A stretch of DNA of 45,229 bases from Flavobacteriaceae bacterium (lineage in GTDB: Bacteria; Bacteroidota; Bacteroidia; Flavobacteriales; Flavobacteriaceae), in contig JAKISU010000007.1 in assembly GCA_021648445.1 (NCBI GenBank), positions 1 to 45,229 of the forward strand. The letters run 5' to 3'. Both the position numbers and the translations under genes were made by a program. The notes under the pieces are model-generated. The model was not told the DNA's origin. It saw only the letters and a program-made list of their open reading frames with translations, and ran no database searches. Shown here in pieces: positions 1 to 8,273 of the stretch (position 1 is its first letter; the number at the start of each line of letters is the position of its first letter).

Positions 1-110
1 AAAATGATTCAAACTATTATTTTACATTTTTATCTATCTTTTTTAAATATTCAAACACTTACTATTTTGAAGTAAATACACTAACTTTAACCTGATAATT
101 CACTTTTGAA

Positions 111-878
111 ATGGGAATGTTTCACAACAATGTCAATTGCGATATTTATATAGGTAAAGGTGCTGGAAAAAAGTTAATGCACGATATTGATAATGCCCAA
201 CATTCTGTGAAAATTCTTTCCCCATTCCTTTCACCTTTTTTAGTTAAAAAATTGATTGACCTGCATCATAAAGGAGTGAGTGTGCAATTAATTACCACTG
301 ACACTATTGAAGATTTTTATGGAGATAGAAAGCGTAATGTCCATGAGCTTATTAGTCAGCATACGCATGTGGACAGAGAAGCGCGAGCTTTAAGGAATAA
401 ATGGAAAAAGATAAGAAGGGTTCTTTATTGGTTAGCAATCTCATTAACTGCCGGAATGATTTATCTAGTTTATCAATACAATGATGTTCGTACTTATGGC
501 CTTATAATTCCTATTATACTATTGTTTTTAGGTGTTCAGGTTCTCCGTTCTAAAATTCAAAAGAAAGGTATATTTTCTTATACCTATAAGCAATTATTTC
601 CTTTTAAAGTTGTCATCTCTCCTGATAAATTTGATTATGATGGAATGTATTTGCACAGTAAAATATATATTATTGATGATCGTATTGCATATTTAGGCTC
701 TCTGAATTTTACTGGTAGCGGTACCAAAAAAAACTATGAAACTCGTATCCGATTAAGTAGTTCGGAAGTTGTACAAAAAATTGTTGAAGAATTTAATCAT
801 CTCTTACTTAATGAACAGCTTCCGGAGCTTAGTATTCAAGATTGGGGTCAACAGTTGTACAAAGAACCTATCAATTGA
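111..878 (+). CDS. Phospholipase D-like membrane protein
   Basis: 255-aa protein with one PLD-type HKD motif near the C-terminus: His-x-Lys-x4-Asp in HSKIYIIDD, followed by GSLNFTGSG and a Glu six residues further on (NYE). The N-terminal third has the PLD half-fold (ILSPFLSPFLVKKLIDL) but no HKD. Two hydrophobic segments (about residues 105-122 and 130-145) sit between the halves as a membrane hairpin. In the family two HKD motifs form one active site, so a single-motif protein would need to dimerise; this is known family behaviour, not shown here. It converges with the tra operon across a hairpin at 934-963. Substrate unknown: phospholipid or DNA. The PLD-like fold is fairly sure; the role in the element is not. 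Confidence 0.75.
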   Translation: MGMFHNNVNCDIYIGKGAGKKLMHDIDNAQHSVKILSPFLSPFLVKKLIDLHHKGVSVQLITTDTIEDFYGDRKRNVHELISQHTHVDREARALRNKWKKIRRVLYWLAISLTAGMIYLVYQYNDVRTYGLIIPIILLFLGVQVLRSKIQKKGIFSYTYKQLFPFKVVISPDKFDYDGMYLHSKIYIIDDRIAYLGSLNFTGSGTKKNYETRIRLSSSEVVQKIVEEFNHLLLNEQLPELSIQDWGQQLYKEPIN

Positions 879-933
879 ATATTTCATTATTTTCAATTTT
901 AAGTTCTTGGATATATATTGAGATTATCATAAA

Positions 934-963
934 AAAAGTACAAATTTTTAAGTTCGTACTTTT
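934..963. terminator. Bidirectional terminator between PLD gene and tra operon
   Basis: Perfect 8-bp inverted repeat AAAAGTAC / GTACTTTT (934-941 and 956-963), with A-rich and T-rich flanks. It lies between two convergent genes, as expected for a shared intrinsic terminator. Confidence 0.6.
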
Positions 964-990
964 ATAATATTCATTTAAAAAACGCTCTTA

Positions 991-1830
991 TTACCTAAAT
1001 TTCAATGCCAATACCCTACCCTGCTGTTCTTTTAATTTTACTAAGACCTTTTCGTTTTTATCTAAGGTAAATTTAGGAAGTACATAAACAAACTTTGCAG
1101 TTTCACCATGTCTTACCTTGCCCGGTAAATTATACATAAAAACAGGTTTTATGATAAGTTCTTGATAGGAGGCTTTACGTTTCTTATTTCCACTTACCTT
1201 AAATAATTTCAGATAATTGATGTCAAAATCTATTCCTGAATTGTTCTTTATTTCAAATTGAATATACACATAAGCCTTATGATATACCTTATTTTTTATT
1301 GCCAATGACATTCCTTTTTTACGCTTTTTCTTGTTTTTTCGCTCCGGTAATTTTAATAAAGCGACAGAGGATTTTTGTAAAAAACCCTGCTCTTTTATAG
1401 AATGGACTAGTTCTTCATGTGTATTGTCTGACAGTGAAGTTCCCTCCTGCTCTATTTTTTTTAAAATTCTTTCAGACTCCCCTTTTTCATCACCAATGCT
1501 TTGTGTAATTGTTAAAAAATAGTTCAGTTTCTTCAATTTATCTGCGTACTTAATAATGAAAGAGTATACTTTCCCTTCGGTGGTAATAACTAATAGGTTA
1601 CTTACATTTCCGGGAGTAGCCTTCAGCAATCCAAGATTTTGTTGTTGCTCACGATTATAGGTAAATATAAAATTATCTGAACCTGTGATACCTTGCCTGA
1701 TATCCGAAGGAAAAAATAAGGCTGTGGTCATTTTTTCATTAGCATAAATAGTATCTAATGTTTTAGGGCTGTTTGCTCTGACAGTAAAAGTCAAGCAAAG
1801 ACTTATAAGTGTGATTATAATTGTTTTCAT
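991..1830 (-). CDS. traN: Conjugative transposon protein TraN
   Basis: TraN of Bacteroides-type conjugative transposons, part of the outer-membrane-proximal type IV secretion complex (family knowledge). I chose the ATG at 1830 because it opens directly onto a signal peptide (MKTIIITLISLCLTFTVRANS); a TTG at 1854 would add eight residues and overlap traM by a few bases. The mature part begins with the family-like SPKTLDTIYANEKMTTALFF and is rich in beta segments; the middle (about residues 160-175 of the longer form) is very Lys-rich (RKNKKKRKKG). It is the last tra gene here. traO, traP and traQ, which follow traN in CTnDOT-like operons, are not seen downstream. Confidence 0.85.
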   Translation of the reverse strand: MKTIIITLISLCLTFTVRANSPKTLDTIYANEKMTTALFFPSDIRQGITGSDNFIFTYNREQQQNLGLLKATPGNVSNLLVITTEGKVYSFIIKYADKLKKLNYFLTITQSIGDEKGESERILKKIEQEGTSLSDNTHEELVHSIKEQGFLQKSSVALLKLPERKNKKKRKKGMSLAIKNKVYHKAYVYIQFEIKNNSGIDFDINYLKLFKVSGNKKRKASYQELIIKPVFMYNLPGKVRHGETAKFVYVLPKFTLDKNEKVLVKLKEQQGRVLALKFR

Positions 1831-1850
1831 AATGTTGGTTTTTAGTATTA

Positions 1851-2780
1851 TCAATTATGGACTTTTAATATGAGTTTATAATTATTTGCAATTGTAACTT
1901 TTACGTTTCTGTTATTACGCCGAAAGATCCTTTTGATACCACTTACTTGTGGAACACCTGTAATATTTATATCTTCAACCAGATCACCAATCACTTCTTG
2001 TCTAGCTTCTGCCTTAAAACTGTTTTCGATATAAATACCTTCACTACCATCTTGTAAGTCAAAGGCTTTTAGTTTTACAGGCTGATGATTGATATTTTCA
2101 ATCGTTATCATTGCCCTATTAGGTTTAAAGCTGATAAAACCATAAATAGCTGTACTCTTTGGTACTAATATATTATTGATAAGCGCATCTTTCTCCAATC
2201 GCATTTGGAGGCGAAAATTCTTTTTTACAATTTGAGAACCATCCACACGTACATAAATTGCTTTATCTGTATTATCAGTGTTTTGTTTCTGATTTTCTAT
2301 CGGATTGGAAGCAAAAAAGAGCAGTTGCTCTAAAGAAAGTTCCCTAGCGGCGATGTTCTTTTCCTTTTGTTCAATAATGGTATCTCTCTCTATTTGAACT
2401 TGTGGTTTCACAGGGTTTGTTTTGGGTTTTCGATACCCTTTATCAGTATAATCAATCCGCCCGTGACTGTAAATACTATCTATCATTCGCATTTTTTCTT
2501 TATCTAATAGATCAGGATCATAGATTCCGGAAGAATCCAACAAGCGTTCATCATAAATGCTTGGTGCATTGGTCTGCCTGACTTCTTTCAAATCATTGAG
2601 CGCATCTAATTTGGATTCATATTCCTTTTGTTCATCTTTCAATTTAGGAACAGGGACTTGATTATTCTCTATGGTTGATTCCTCACTATCTCCCAATACC
2701 ATCATTGAGTAAGCACCTATAAAAAGTACCACACAAACAATAATGATAATAAATACGATCTTATTCTTTTCTAATTTCAT
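1851..2780 (-). CDS. traM: Conjugative transposon protein TraM
   Basis: 309-aa TraM homologue, functionally comparable to the VirB10 scaffold that spans the envelope in type IV secretion. One N-terminal membrane helix (about residues 9-30), then a charged coil/linker region to about 170, then a compact C-terminal beta domain beginning IYVRVDGSQIVKKNFRLQMR and ending in KVTIANNYKLILKVHN. This architecture is that of the Bacteroides TraM family. It lies between traK and traN on the same strand, 33 bp after traK, consistent with one transcript. No frameshift or missing part is visible. Confidence 0.85.
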   Translation of the reverse strand: MKLEKNKIVFIIIIVCVVLFIGAYSMMVLGDSEESTIENNQVPVPKLKDEQKEYESKLDALNDLKEVRQTNAPSIYDERLLDSSGIYDPDLLDKEKMRMIDSIYSHGRIDYTDKGYRKPKTNPVKPQVQIERDTIIEQKEKNIAARELSLEQLLFFASNPIENQKQNTDNTDKAIYVRVDGSQIVKKNFRLQMRLEKDALINNILVPKSTAIYGFISFKPNRAMITIENINHQPVKLKAFDLQDGSEGIYIENSFKAEARQEVIGDLVEDINITGVPQVSGIKRIFRRNNRNVKVTIANNYKLILKVHN

Positions 2781-2813
2781 TTTATTAACTTTTAATATTC
2801 ATAATTTAAGTTT

Positions 2814-3449
2814 TTATTGTCGATTACCAGCCTTACCGGCGGACAGGTCGACTTTTTTAAGTGTGTTTTCAAAAAAGTTGGTAATTAATAAACCATGTGT
2901 GTTCTTTGGAAAATTTCTATCAACATGAATGAGATTACCGGTAGTAGTTAATTCGTAAGTGTCGATTATCGACCCTCTATTGATTTCAAATACGGTTTTG
3001 GTTTTGAACTTATAAGGTTCTTCTTGTATGTCAATCTTAGAATCGATACTGATCACTCTTTGTACCAAAGAATATTGCAATATTCGGTTATAGACACCAT
3101 CTGCTTTTTTCTGTCTGTATAAATTATCTACAGAACTATTGCCCAGCCACAAAGCTTTTTCCAAATTCTTTTCATAATTACCGGCATCTATATGATAGAA
3201 GTATGTATGAAATAATTCTAAATGTGCTAATGCCTCTACAGTCAAATTTTCTTGCTGTGATACCATTTTTAAAGGAATTACACTGCCATCGGTATTCACC
3301 ACAAAGGCATTATTGACTGTTTCTTTATGGAGTTTAACTACCATCAATATGGAAATAATAGAGGTGAGTACTGCTCCAATAATAACTGCCAATACTATAA
3401 AACGATTTAGCTTTAGAATGGTGTAAATATTTTTATAAGGTGTTTTCAT
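2814..3449 (-). CDS. traK: Conjugative transposon protein TraK
   Basis: 211-aa TraK, the VirB8-like inner-membrane component. A single membrane helix (about 17-37) is followed by a periplasmic domain that includes the stretch LELFHTYFYHIDAGNYEKNL typical of the family. The last residues (DLSAGKAGNRQ) are encoded by a GC-rich sequence at 2827-2850 that resembles the one ending traF. The natural C-terminus therefore seems to have been extended by a dispersed short repeat. It is separated from traJ by a 13-bp palindrome and a conserved spacer (see 3482-3494). Confidence 0.85.
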   Translation of the reverse strand: MKTPYKNIYTILKLNRFIVLAVIIGAVLTSIISILMVVKLHKETVNNAFVVNTDGSVIPLKMVSQQENLTVEALAHLELFHTYFYHIDAGNYEKNLEKALWLGNSSVDNLYRQKKADGVYNRILQYSLVQRVISIDSKIDIQEEPYKFKTKTVFEINRGSIIDTYELTTTGNLIHVDRNFPKNTHGLLITNFFENTLKKVDLSAGKAGNRQ

Positions 3450-3481
3450 ATTTATTATTTATAATGGACTAGTTGCCAAAT

Positions 3482-3494
3482 GTGCCTTAGGCAC
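3482..3494 (-). repeat. Intercistronic palindrome traJ-traK
   Basis: Perfect 13-bp hairpin GTGCCTTAGGCAC directly after the traJ stop. On the minus strand it is followed by CATTTGGCAACTAG. The traE-traF gap has the same layout, with two base pairs swapped in a compensated way, followed by CATTAGGCAATTAA. Confidence 0.6.
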
Positions 3495-4337
3495 TTATCC
3501 ACCTGTGAATAATTTTAAAGTAAAGGAGGTAGCTCTACGATAGAGCTTGAATTTTAGAAATACAATAAACCCAATAGAGCCTAATTGAATGATCGGTGCA
3601 AAGAATTGACTCCCCCAATCTGTACCAAACAGACTAGACCAAAAATTGGTATTGATCTCGGTATAGAGATTATTTACAAATACATTGACTAAGAAAAAGG
3701 CAGGTACTAACATATAGACTCCTGCATAGAGCTTAAAGAAACTATATGCCAATGTTCTAAATTTTTCAAATACTGACAGGCTTATCACTAATGGAAAAAA
3801 AGCTCGCATAATCCCCAGTAAAAAATAGCGTTCTGCCAAAAACAGCGGATAGATAAACAGATCCAACAGCCATAGAAATAAACCCAGAATAAAAGCAATG
3901 GTTTTTAGTGCGTACAACGGGGTAACTAATGCTTCATAGAGCAATGCCATTCCTTTTTTGGCGGCTTCGAATGCACCCACATCCTGTTCCAGATCAATAT
4001 CCTGCATCTGCAAAGGGAGGAGTGCCGGAGCCGTATCTCGGTATTGGGACTCTATGGCAACTAAGACGCTGTCAAAGACGTCCAATACCTGTGTAGAAAA
4101 AATTACCAATATGATCACTGCAAAATTCTTTGCCAGTTCTGCCGGTGTCAAGCCCCAAGTATAACCTTCTTTATCAGCAACACCTTCATTGTATTTTTTT
4201 AAGATGTTGACCAGAAAAAAAAGAATAGCCAGTGTTTTCATCCCTGTAATGGTATACTGAGAAAAATCGCTGTTTTTGATGGTGGTAAATACCGCATCAA
4301 TATATTCTAATCCTATGCCTAAAAAAATACCTGCCAT
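3495..4337 (-). CDS. traJ: Conjugative transposon protein TraJ
   Basis: 280-aa polytopic inner-membrane protein of the TraJ / VirB6-like family. Hydrophobic segments are seen near residues 30-50, 72-92, 145-180, 195-225 and 248-266. It starts in the stop codon of traI: the minus strand reads TAATG at 4339-4335, a one-base overlap that suggests translational coupling. The motif WLLDLFIYPLFLAERYFLLG in the middle is typical of this family. VirB6-like proteins help form the inner-membrane passage; that is family knowledge, not shown here. Confidence 0.85.
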   Translation of the reverse strand: MAGIFLGIGLEYIDAVFTTIKNSDFSQYTITGMKTLAILFFLVNILKKYNEGVADKEGYTWGLTPAELAKNFAVIILVIFSTQVLDVFDSVLVAIESQYRDTAPALLPLQMQDIDLEQDVGAFEAAKKGMALLYEALVTPLYALKTIAFILGLFLWLLDLFIYPLFLAERYFLLGIMRAFFPLVISLSVFEKFRTLAYSFFKLYAGVYMLVPAFFLVNVFVNNLYTEINTNFWSSLFGTDWGSQFFAPIIQLGSIGFIVFLKFKLYRRATSFTLKLFTGG

Positions 4338-4993
4338 TAGTAATTGGTTTCTCTATTATTGATCTTATACTGCATTTCGCGAAAAGCGATGATCTCACGA
4401 TAACGTCTGGTCTTTGCCTCGATTTCAGCTACCATTTCTTTGGATTGCAATTCTTTTTCTTTGAGAATTCTAGCGCGTTCGGCATCTGTCATTTTTAGAT
4501 GGTCACTGGACAATATCTGGTCGATATAATCCAAACTTTCTATGGAATTTTCAATAATGGCATTAAAGGAATCTGATATTCTGGTCACTTCATCGGCTTT
4601 GATATAGGGTGAATTCAAAATTTCCCTCAAATCTCCTTGCACCATATCAAAGAGTTTTTGATTGTTCTTAGCCAATTCTTTAACTGCTTTTAGTTGTTTT
4701 ATGACATTATTGACCTTATCGATATTCTCTTTCTGCTTTTTTAAAAACTTTACCGTTTTAAGCAATTGTGCTGTTTGCTTTCCGGATTCTAACAGTGATT
4801 TGACAAAGCTTATAAAATTGGTATTGTCATACACCGGCACACCCTGAGCCGTAGCACGGTCAGGCAATAAAAGAATTAGGATAAATGCGAACATTAATGT
4901 TCTGGTTTTCTGTTTACTCTCAGACCATTTATTTGTTCTGCGGTGTTTCGCGCCAAAGGCGGACAAACTGTGGTTTTTCTTTGAAAAGTTCAT
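4337..4993 (-). CDS. traI: Conjugative transfer protein TraI (periplasmic)
   Basis: 218-aa exported coiled-coil-rich protein in the position of TraI (VirB5-like) between traG and traJ. A hydrophobic export segment (LMFAFILILLLPDRATAQG) begins only at about residue 33. The preceding N-terminus contains SAFGAKHRR, encoded by a GC-rich palindrome (4951-4961). The working start may be the internal ATG at 4894, or the repeat has lengthened the leader. From about residue 60 on the sequence is alpha-helical with long charged stretches. Homology to tra genes is supported by order and by start-stop coupling to traJ. Confidence 0.75.
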   Translation of the reverse strand: MNFSKKNHSLSAFGAKHRRTNKWSESKQKTRTLMFAFILILLLPDRATAQGVPVYDNTNFISFVKSLLESGKQTAQLLKTVKFLKKQKENIDKVNNVIKQLKAVKELAKNNQKLFDMVQGDLREILNSPYIKADEVTRISDSFNAIIENSIESLDYIDQILSSDHLKMTDAERARILKEKELQSKEMVAEIEAKTRRYREIIAFREMQYKINNRETNY

Positions 4994-5008
4994 AATTTTT
5001 GTTTTTTA

Positions 5009-5021
5009 ACAGGCATTGCCT
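5009..5021 (-). repeat. Intercistronic palindrome traG-traI
   Basis: Perfect 13-bp palindrome CAGGCATTGCCTG in the traG-traI gap, the same size and style (one-base centre) as those at 3482-3494 and 7783-7795, but a different sequence. Confidence 0.5.
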
Positions 5022-5037
5022 GATTTAGATTAATAAT

Positions 5038-7464
5038 TCATTTTGATAACTGTTTTATAAAAGTGCTGATAGCACTTTCCATGTCCTTCTGTTCTTCATA
5101 GAGTTGCATGATAGCCTCACTCTCGCTACCGTCTGTCAGGTAAGCGGCATAGACTTCTTTGGGAACTTCTAAACGGAAAATGTTGCTTTCCTTTCCTATT
5201 TTGATAAACATTTCCGTGTACTTTCTTGCTCCTGTTAAATTGTTCCGAATGGATTTTAATTGATTCAAATCATGGCTAGACAGGCTTAGCCTGTTTTGTA
5301 ATTCTTTATAGCCTTTTTCATTATGGAGACTATAAATCACTTGGGTGTTTTCCAGTATGCTTGCCGAAGTTGAATTGTCAGGTAGTTGATTGATAGATTG
5401 CAGGATAATACCTATCGCTCCGTTTTGTTTTCGGATGGCTTGGTAGTAAAACTCTACACTTTCTAACACGTTTTTAAATTTGAGTTGCTTTGCAAACTCA
5501 TCAAAAAGGATGATTCCTTTTTCGGCTTTGTTTCGCCATATAGTTCTTTGTATTGCTGACTTTATCAGCTTTAACATTACTGAAAGGATTTCTTTGTTAT
5601 CCTTGACTTCATCGAGCTCAAAAACAATCAAGCGTTTATCTTCAATTTTATAGGTCTGGTCTTTACTTACATTGAATAGGAAACTATACAAACCATCATC
5701 TACATATTCTGAAAGGATGTGCAAGAAATTATAAATACTGAAATATTCTTCCTGAATTTTGAGTTCCTGAGTGAGTGTATCTTTTTTGTCGTCAACAAAC
5801 TGATATAAAGTTGCTAACGAGTGATTGTTCTCAATAGAATTGTAATAATAGCGAAGCACTTTTTTAATAGCTACTTCTTCGGCTTTGGTGGCTTCTTTTC
5901 CTGAAGCCAATAACTCTAATAAGAAAATAGAAAGGTCTTCTAATCGTTCTGGTGTTAAATCTTCTATATCAGCAATATAAAAAGGATTAATACCTAAATT
6001 CTTTCCTTGCTCATAACGCAGAATGATATGGTCATCAGGATAGAGTTTAGCAAATTTGGAGTACGAACCTCCCAAATCTATAATGACCAGCCGGACGCCG
6101 ACCTCGAAGTATTGCCGAAGAATATTATTCGCTAAAAAAGATTTACCTTCGCCAGTTGGTGCAAAAATGGCAAAATTCCGAGCTTTGATGCGTTTCTTTT
6201 TTTCATCCCATACATCTTTTAATACAGGAATATTATGTTGCCTGTCTTGAAAAATGATGCCTGTGGTATCTGACTTATAATTGGTATTGTTGATATATAA
6301 ACAGAGCGCATGTTTTAAATCTGTTACATATAAATCTTCATTTGAAAAGTTCGAAGCAAAACAGAAATAGCTGTTTAAAAAATAGTTTTTCCTTTCCTCT
6401 CCTTTTGGATAATAAGGAACAATATCAAGTTCTTTAAACTCAGTTTTTATTTTGGAAGCAATAGTTGTAAGCCTCTGCGGCTCGCAGGACCAGAAAATGA
6501 TGTTGAGATGTCCTCGAATAATTCGGGACGAATCGTCCTGATTTATTTGTGCAACAATATCTTCAATCTTTTTTAAGATGACTTTATTTTGCGTTCCGAA
6601 ATTGGAACTCTTATTGAGTTCTTCAATTTTCTTCTCTAATAATTTTCTCCATTTATGTTTGTCATCTAAATAGATGATTTGATTGACAATATGATTTTCA
6701 TTGAGATTTAAGCCCAATCCATCTATAAAACCTTGATGAAATACAAAATCATCTGAGGTAAATTTATCATTGGTCTTACTGCTTTGTACTATATCTCCAA
6801 AACAGAGTTCGCTATTGACTGCCAAGACATCAAAATGATGGTCACCAATTTCAATATTGGATTTCCCGCCACAGCGGGCAGGTTCTAATTGAATATCTGT
6901 ATCAAAACCTTTATTAAAGCCATTAAAGTGGGCATCAGTGATGCTTAGTATTTCATTTGTATTTAAAGGTGACAATGTCACCTTTTTGCTATTGTTGATA
7001 AATGAAACTGCATCGTTTACAGCACCAATAAATTCTTGTACATTATGGTCTGGTTTTTTATAGATCCCTTTTTCAACTTTCCGAAACGGATTTGTAAATT
7101 TTGAAGCATTGAGTGCTTTATTTAAGGGCAGGATAAAGAACAGATAACAACAATGTTGCAGATAATTACGTCCTTTAAAATAATTGTGTGTTGCTTTTTC
7201 TAAAAAGCTTTTACTTGGCAGCATTGCTGCCTTATATGCTGTTTTTTGGTAAATGTCTTGTTTATGGATAACGGTTGCAACCGGTAAGGACTTAAAAGCT
7301 TGAAACCAAGAACCATGTAACTCTTCAAAGTCCGACTCAGACAAAGAATAAATTTCCGGTAACTCTACCTTATAACAAAGGATGACATTTCCATTATTAG
7401 CGAACACAATGTGTTCTTCTATACTTAAAATAGGATGATATGCTGATAGATTAATTTTCTTCAT
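5038..7464 (-). CDS. traG: Conjugation ATPase TraG (VirB4-like)
   Basis: 808-aa VirB4-type ATPase that powers assembly of and export through the transfer apparatus. Walker A is APTGEGKSF at about residue 440, Walker B IILFDEFAK at about 650. Downstream come QNGAIGIILQSINQLP and a C-terminal NTQVIYSLHNEKGY, both typical of VirB4/TraG proteins. Length matches the family. Start is fixed by the 4-bp ATGA overlap with the traF stop. A GC-rich hairpin at 6865-6878 is inserted in frame and encodes EPARCGGKS at about residues 193-201, in the N-terminal non-catalytic domain. In this naming system TraG is the VirB4 homologue, not the coupling protein; no coupling protein is present in the window. Confidence 0.92.
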   Translation of the reverse strand: MKKINLSAYHPILSIEEHIVFANNGNVILCYKVELPEIYSLSESDFEELHGSWFQAFKSLPVATVIHKQDIYQKTAYKAAMLPSKSFLEKATHNYFKGRNYLQHCCYLFFILPLNKALNASKFTNPFRKVEKGIYKKPDHNVQEFIGAVNDAVSFINNSKKVTLSPLNTNEILSITDAHFNGFNKGFDTDIQLEPARCGGKSNIEIGDHHFDVLAVNSELCFGDIVQSSKTNDKFTSDDFVFHQGFIDGLGLNLNENHIVNQIIYLDDKHKWRKLLEKKIEELNKSSNFGTQNKVILKKIEDIVAQINQDDSSRIIRGHLNIIFWSCEPQRLTTIASKIKTEFKELDIVPYYPKGEERKNYFLNSYFCFASNFSNEDLYVTDLKHALCLYINNTNYKSDTTGIIFQDRQHNIPVLKDVWDEKKKRIKARNFAIFAPTGEGKSFLANNILRQYFEVGVRLVIIDLGGSYSKFAKLYPDDHIILRYEQGKNLGINPFYIADIEDLTPERLEDLSIFLLELLASGKEATKAEEVAIKKVLRYYYNSIENNHSLATLYQFVDDKKDTLTQELKIQEEYFSIYNFLHILSEYVDDGLYSFLFNVSKDQTYKIEDKRLIVFELDEVKDNKEILSVMLKLIKSAIQRTIWRNKAEKGIILFDEFAKQLKFKNVLESVEFYYQAIRKQNGAIGIILQSINQLPDNSTSASILENTQVIYSLHNEKGYKELQNRLSLSSHDLNQLKSIRNNLTGARKYTEMFIKIGKESNIFRLEVPKEVYAAYLTDGSESEAIMQLYEEQKDMESAISTFIKQLSK

Positions 7465-7757
7465 AATTTAAGGTTGCTTTCCAGCCTGTCGGCTAGGCAG
7501 GGTTTTTTGTTACTAATGGTTTGTGGAAATACTTTTTGTATATGTAATAGTGATGGATTCTTGGTTATCTGTGTTAAGGAGATATACAGTACAGTATTAC
7601 CTATAAATACTGAAATGATAACTAAAAAGCTAAAGGAAAAAATGATGACTAATAACGACCCGATAATGGAAATCATCATCATGGCAAAGAGCAATATGGG
7701 GAGTCCCCATATCATTGCCCTTTTACGAATATTCTTATATACTTCAAACTTTTTCAT
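7461..7757 (-). CDS. traF: Conjugative transposon protein TraF (VirB3-like)
   Basis: 98-aa inner-membrane protein with two adjacent helices (about 15-34 and 36-58), as in VirB3-like TraF (DUF4133). The family-like core is VYKNIRKRAMIWGLP near the N-terminus. The C-terminus (KKPCLADRLESNLKL) is read through a GC-rich dispersed repeat at 7481-7501, similar to the one that ends traK. It overlaps traG by 4 bp, so the two are probably translated together. Confidence 0.85.
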   Translation of the reverse strand: MKKFEVYKNIRKRAMIWGLPILLFAMMMISIIGSLLVIIFSFSFLVIISVFIGNTVLYISLTQITKNPSLLHIQKVFPQTISNKKPCLADRLESNLKL

Positions 7758-7782
7758 AAGTCATTATTGTTTAATTGCCTAA

Positions 7783-7795
7783 TGTCGCTTAGCGA
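7783..7795 (-). repeat. Intercistronic palindrome traE-traF
   Basis: Perfect 13-bp hairpin GTCGCTTAGCGAC immediately after the traE stop codon. Compared with the traJ-traK hairpin, two positions differ in each arm and pairing is kept. The following spacer is also nearly the same. Confidence 0.6.
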
Positions 7796-8083
7796 CTAGA
7801 CTACGATTCCAATGAGATAGGTAAAGATGCCTACGACTGCTCCGGCAATTAAGACAAAGACCAATACTCTGGTAATGCCTTTTTTTAAATCGGCATTTTC
7901 TCCAAAGAAATGCCCTGCATTAAATAGGAAACCTATTAGGAAAATAACTCCTAGCAATAGGGGGAAAATGGTTCTAATGGTATCGGAAACATCATTTACT
8001 GAATCTTCAATACCTCCGATCTGTGCAAATGTGGAAATGCTCGTAAGAAGCATAGCCCACGTAATTTTTAGTGTGTTTTTCAT
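7796..8083 (-). CDS. traE: Conjugative pilin-like protein TraE (VirB2-like)
   Basis: 95-aa protein with a signal peptide (residues 1-20, ending STFAQ) and two membrane segments (about 38-57 and 70-92), the layout of the DUF4134 / TraE family, comparable to VirB2 pilin subunits. First gene of the visible tra operon. traA to traD, which precede it in CTnDOT-like elements, are not next to it here; a divergent amidase occupies that position. A hairpin in the leader (8099-8130) lies about 16 bp before the start codon. Confidence 0.88.
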   Translation of the reverse strand: MKNTLKITWAMLLTSISTFAQIGGIEDSVNDVSDTIRTIFPLLLGVIFLIGFLFNAGHFFGENADLKKGITRVLVFVLIAGAVVGIFTYLIGIVV

Positions 8084-8098
8084 AAATGTTCTTTTTTT

Positions 8099-8130
8099 GT
8101 GGTCTCCCGATTGCTCTCAGAGAAAACCAC
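8099..8130 (-). promoter_or_regulatory. Hairpin in the traE 5' leader
   Basis: GTGGT / ACCAC arms plus CTC / GAG with a three-A bulge, 16 bp from the traE start and followed on the transcript by an A-run. It could shape mRNA stability or translation of the tra operon. Moderate stem; function unknown. Confidence 0.3.
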
Positions 8131-8273
8131 TGATATGTAAACTTTTACGAAATCTATAGAGAAATGAAGATTGAAGAGAGAAATATTCAAAAATTAACGA
8201 ATTGAAGTGTTAATTTTTAATAAATTCCTAATATTTTAGAATAATCATTGAATATTGTGTAATAAAATCTAAA

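Noticed and set aside
5038-7464. TraG as a VirD4-type coupling protein
   Set aside because: Name similarity only. Motifs, length and position are those of the VirB4-like TraG of Bacteroides conjugative transposons.
7474-8159. Plus-strand frames opposite traF and traE
   Set aside because: Shadows of conserved tra genes.
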